DNA of 64,000 nucleotides from Shinella zoogloeoides (GTDB taxonomy: Bacteria > Pseudomonadota > Alphaproteobacteria > Rhizobiales > Rhizobiaceae). The translations under genes were made by a program, and so were the position numbers. Within the stretch, counting starts at the first letter, position 1. Every line of letters begins with the position of its first letter. Of the stretch, positions 63,518 through 64,000 are shown in pieces. The DNA lies in the NCBI RefSeq assembly GCF_022682305.1, contig NZ_CP093528.1, positions 3,237,501 through 3,301,500 of the forward strand, written 5' to 3'. A model generated the notes under the pieces. That model was not told the DNA's origin, did not search any database, and worked only from the letters and a program-made list of their open reading frames with translations.

Positions 63518-64000
63518 AGCACGCGCACTCCCACAAAGGCGGAGAACGCCATGGACAGGAGACCGGTGACGATGAAAGCAATGCCGAGGCCCTGCAATCC
63601 TTCGGGGACATTGGCATAGCGCAGCCTCTCGCGGATCGCCGCGAGCGCGACGATGGCCAGCGCCCAGCCGATCCCGGTGCCGATCCCATAGACCGTGCTT
63701 TCAGTGAGATCATATTGCCGCTCGACCATGAACAGACTGCCGCCGATAATGGCGCAGTTGATGGCGAGCAGCGGCAGGTAGATGCCAAGCGCGCCGTAGA
63801 GGGCGGGCACGTAACGATCGAGCAGCATCTCGATGATCTGCACCATCGCCGCGACGATGCCGATGAAGGTGATCAGCCGCATGAAACCGAGATCGACATC
63901 CGGCAGCCCCATCCACGCGAGCGCCCCGGCACTCAGGATATAGGCGTGCAGCAGGTAGTTCACCGGCACGCTGAGCGATTGCACGACGATCATCGCAACA
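63514..64000 (-). CDS. nqrE: Na+-NQR subunit E, N-terminus beyond the window
   Basis: About 162 codons are visible of a protein that is near 200 aa in other bacteria. The frame stays open to the right edge, so the ATG at 63993 is internal. Conserved stretches: [16 protein letters not shown]-like [52 protein letters not shown] and [10 protein letters not shown]. NqrE is a six-helix membrane subunit. nqrA-D presumably lie further right. Confidence 0.92.
   Translation of the reverse strand, partial: VAMIVVQSLSVPVNYLLHAYILSAGALAWMGLPDVDLGFMRLITFIGIVAAMVQIIEMLLDRYVPALYGALGIYLPLLAINCAIIGGSLFMVERQYDLTESTVYGIGTGIGWALAIVALAAIRERLRYANVPEGLQGLGIAFIVTGLLSMAFSAFVGVRVL

Noticed and set aside
1..64000. CRISPR arrays, rRNA operons or a replication origin (repABC/DnaA boxes)
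   Set aside because: No regularly spaced repeats, rRNA segments or origin-type iterons were seen in the window.

Overview
The window looks like a replicon of a high-G+C alphaproteobacterium of the Hyphomicrobiales, probably Rhizobiaceae. The pointers are a FixL/FixJ/FixK oxygen-sensing set whose FixL has the rhizobial haem-PAS motif, rhizobial-type conjugation fragments (TraC/TraD), an ars operon of arsR-arsN2-acr3-arsC-arsH type, and the codon bias. This is inferred from gene content; no rRNA, intact tRNA or other phylogenetic marker is present. Layout: (1) 1-7.2 kb: a LysR regulator cut by the left edge, divergent from a tightly overlapping operon with an NMT1-like binding protein, UraD (ureide decarboxylase) and a complete Dpp/Opp-type ABC transporter, suggesting uptake and use of a purine-breakdown or related N compound. 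(2) 7.4-12.4 kb: a minus-strand HlyD-RbbA-ABC-2 permease operon (yhiI-rbbA-yhhJ type). (3) 12.5-43 kb: a large low-oxygen and stress-survival island. It holds Hsp20, DUF2267, FixL, FixJ, a FixK/Fnr-type regulator, a BON protein, alcohol dehydrogenases, a flavodoxin-fold reductase, MgtA, universal stress proteins, the whole arginine deiminase operon arcDABC, a phosphoketolase / MaoC-Pta / acetate kinase route, an MBL-beta-CASP nuclease, a PNPOx-fold protein, a metal P-type ATPase, cytochrome b561 and a cupredoxin. Ten FNR/FixK boxes (TTGA-N6-TCAA, seven perfect and three with one mismatch) lie in its intergenic regions, most 55-100 nt ahead of a start codon. The likely logic is that FixL senses O2, FixJ activates fixK, and FixK switches on substrate-level ATP generation (arginine, phosphoketolase-acetate), chaperones, stress proteins and ion transport. 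(4) 43-46.4 kb: an arsenic-resistance operon that carries a decayed phosphatase-type arsC remnant and ends in an MFS fragment cut by an insertion sequence. (5) 46.4-59 kb: a mosaic of an IS21-family element (istA frameshifted), traC/traD pieces, an IS5-type remnant, an AraC-controlled sugar ABC transporter plus GH2 glycosidase operon with less G+C-rich codons and one frameshifted permease, and an IS3-family element with 4-bp target duplication and a frameshifted orfB. (6) 59-64 kb: minus-strand Na+/Ca2+ exchanger, Tat-exported nitroreductase-like protein, CBS protein, NqrM, ApbE, NqrF and NqrE (cut by the right edge), the distal end of a Na+-NQR locus. Most genes are intact; the broken ones cluster in regions 4 and 5. 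All family calls come from reading the translated sequence by eye; no database search was run.
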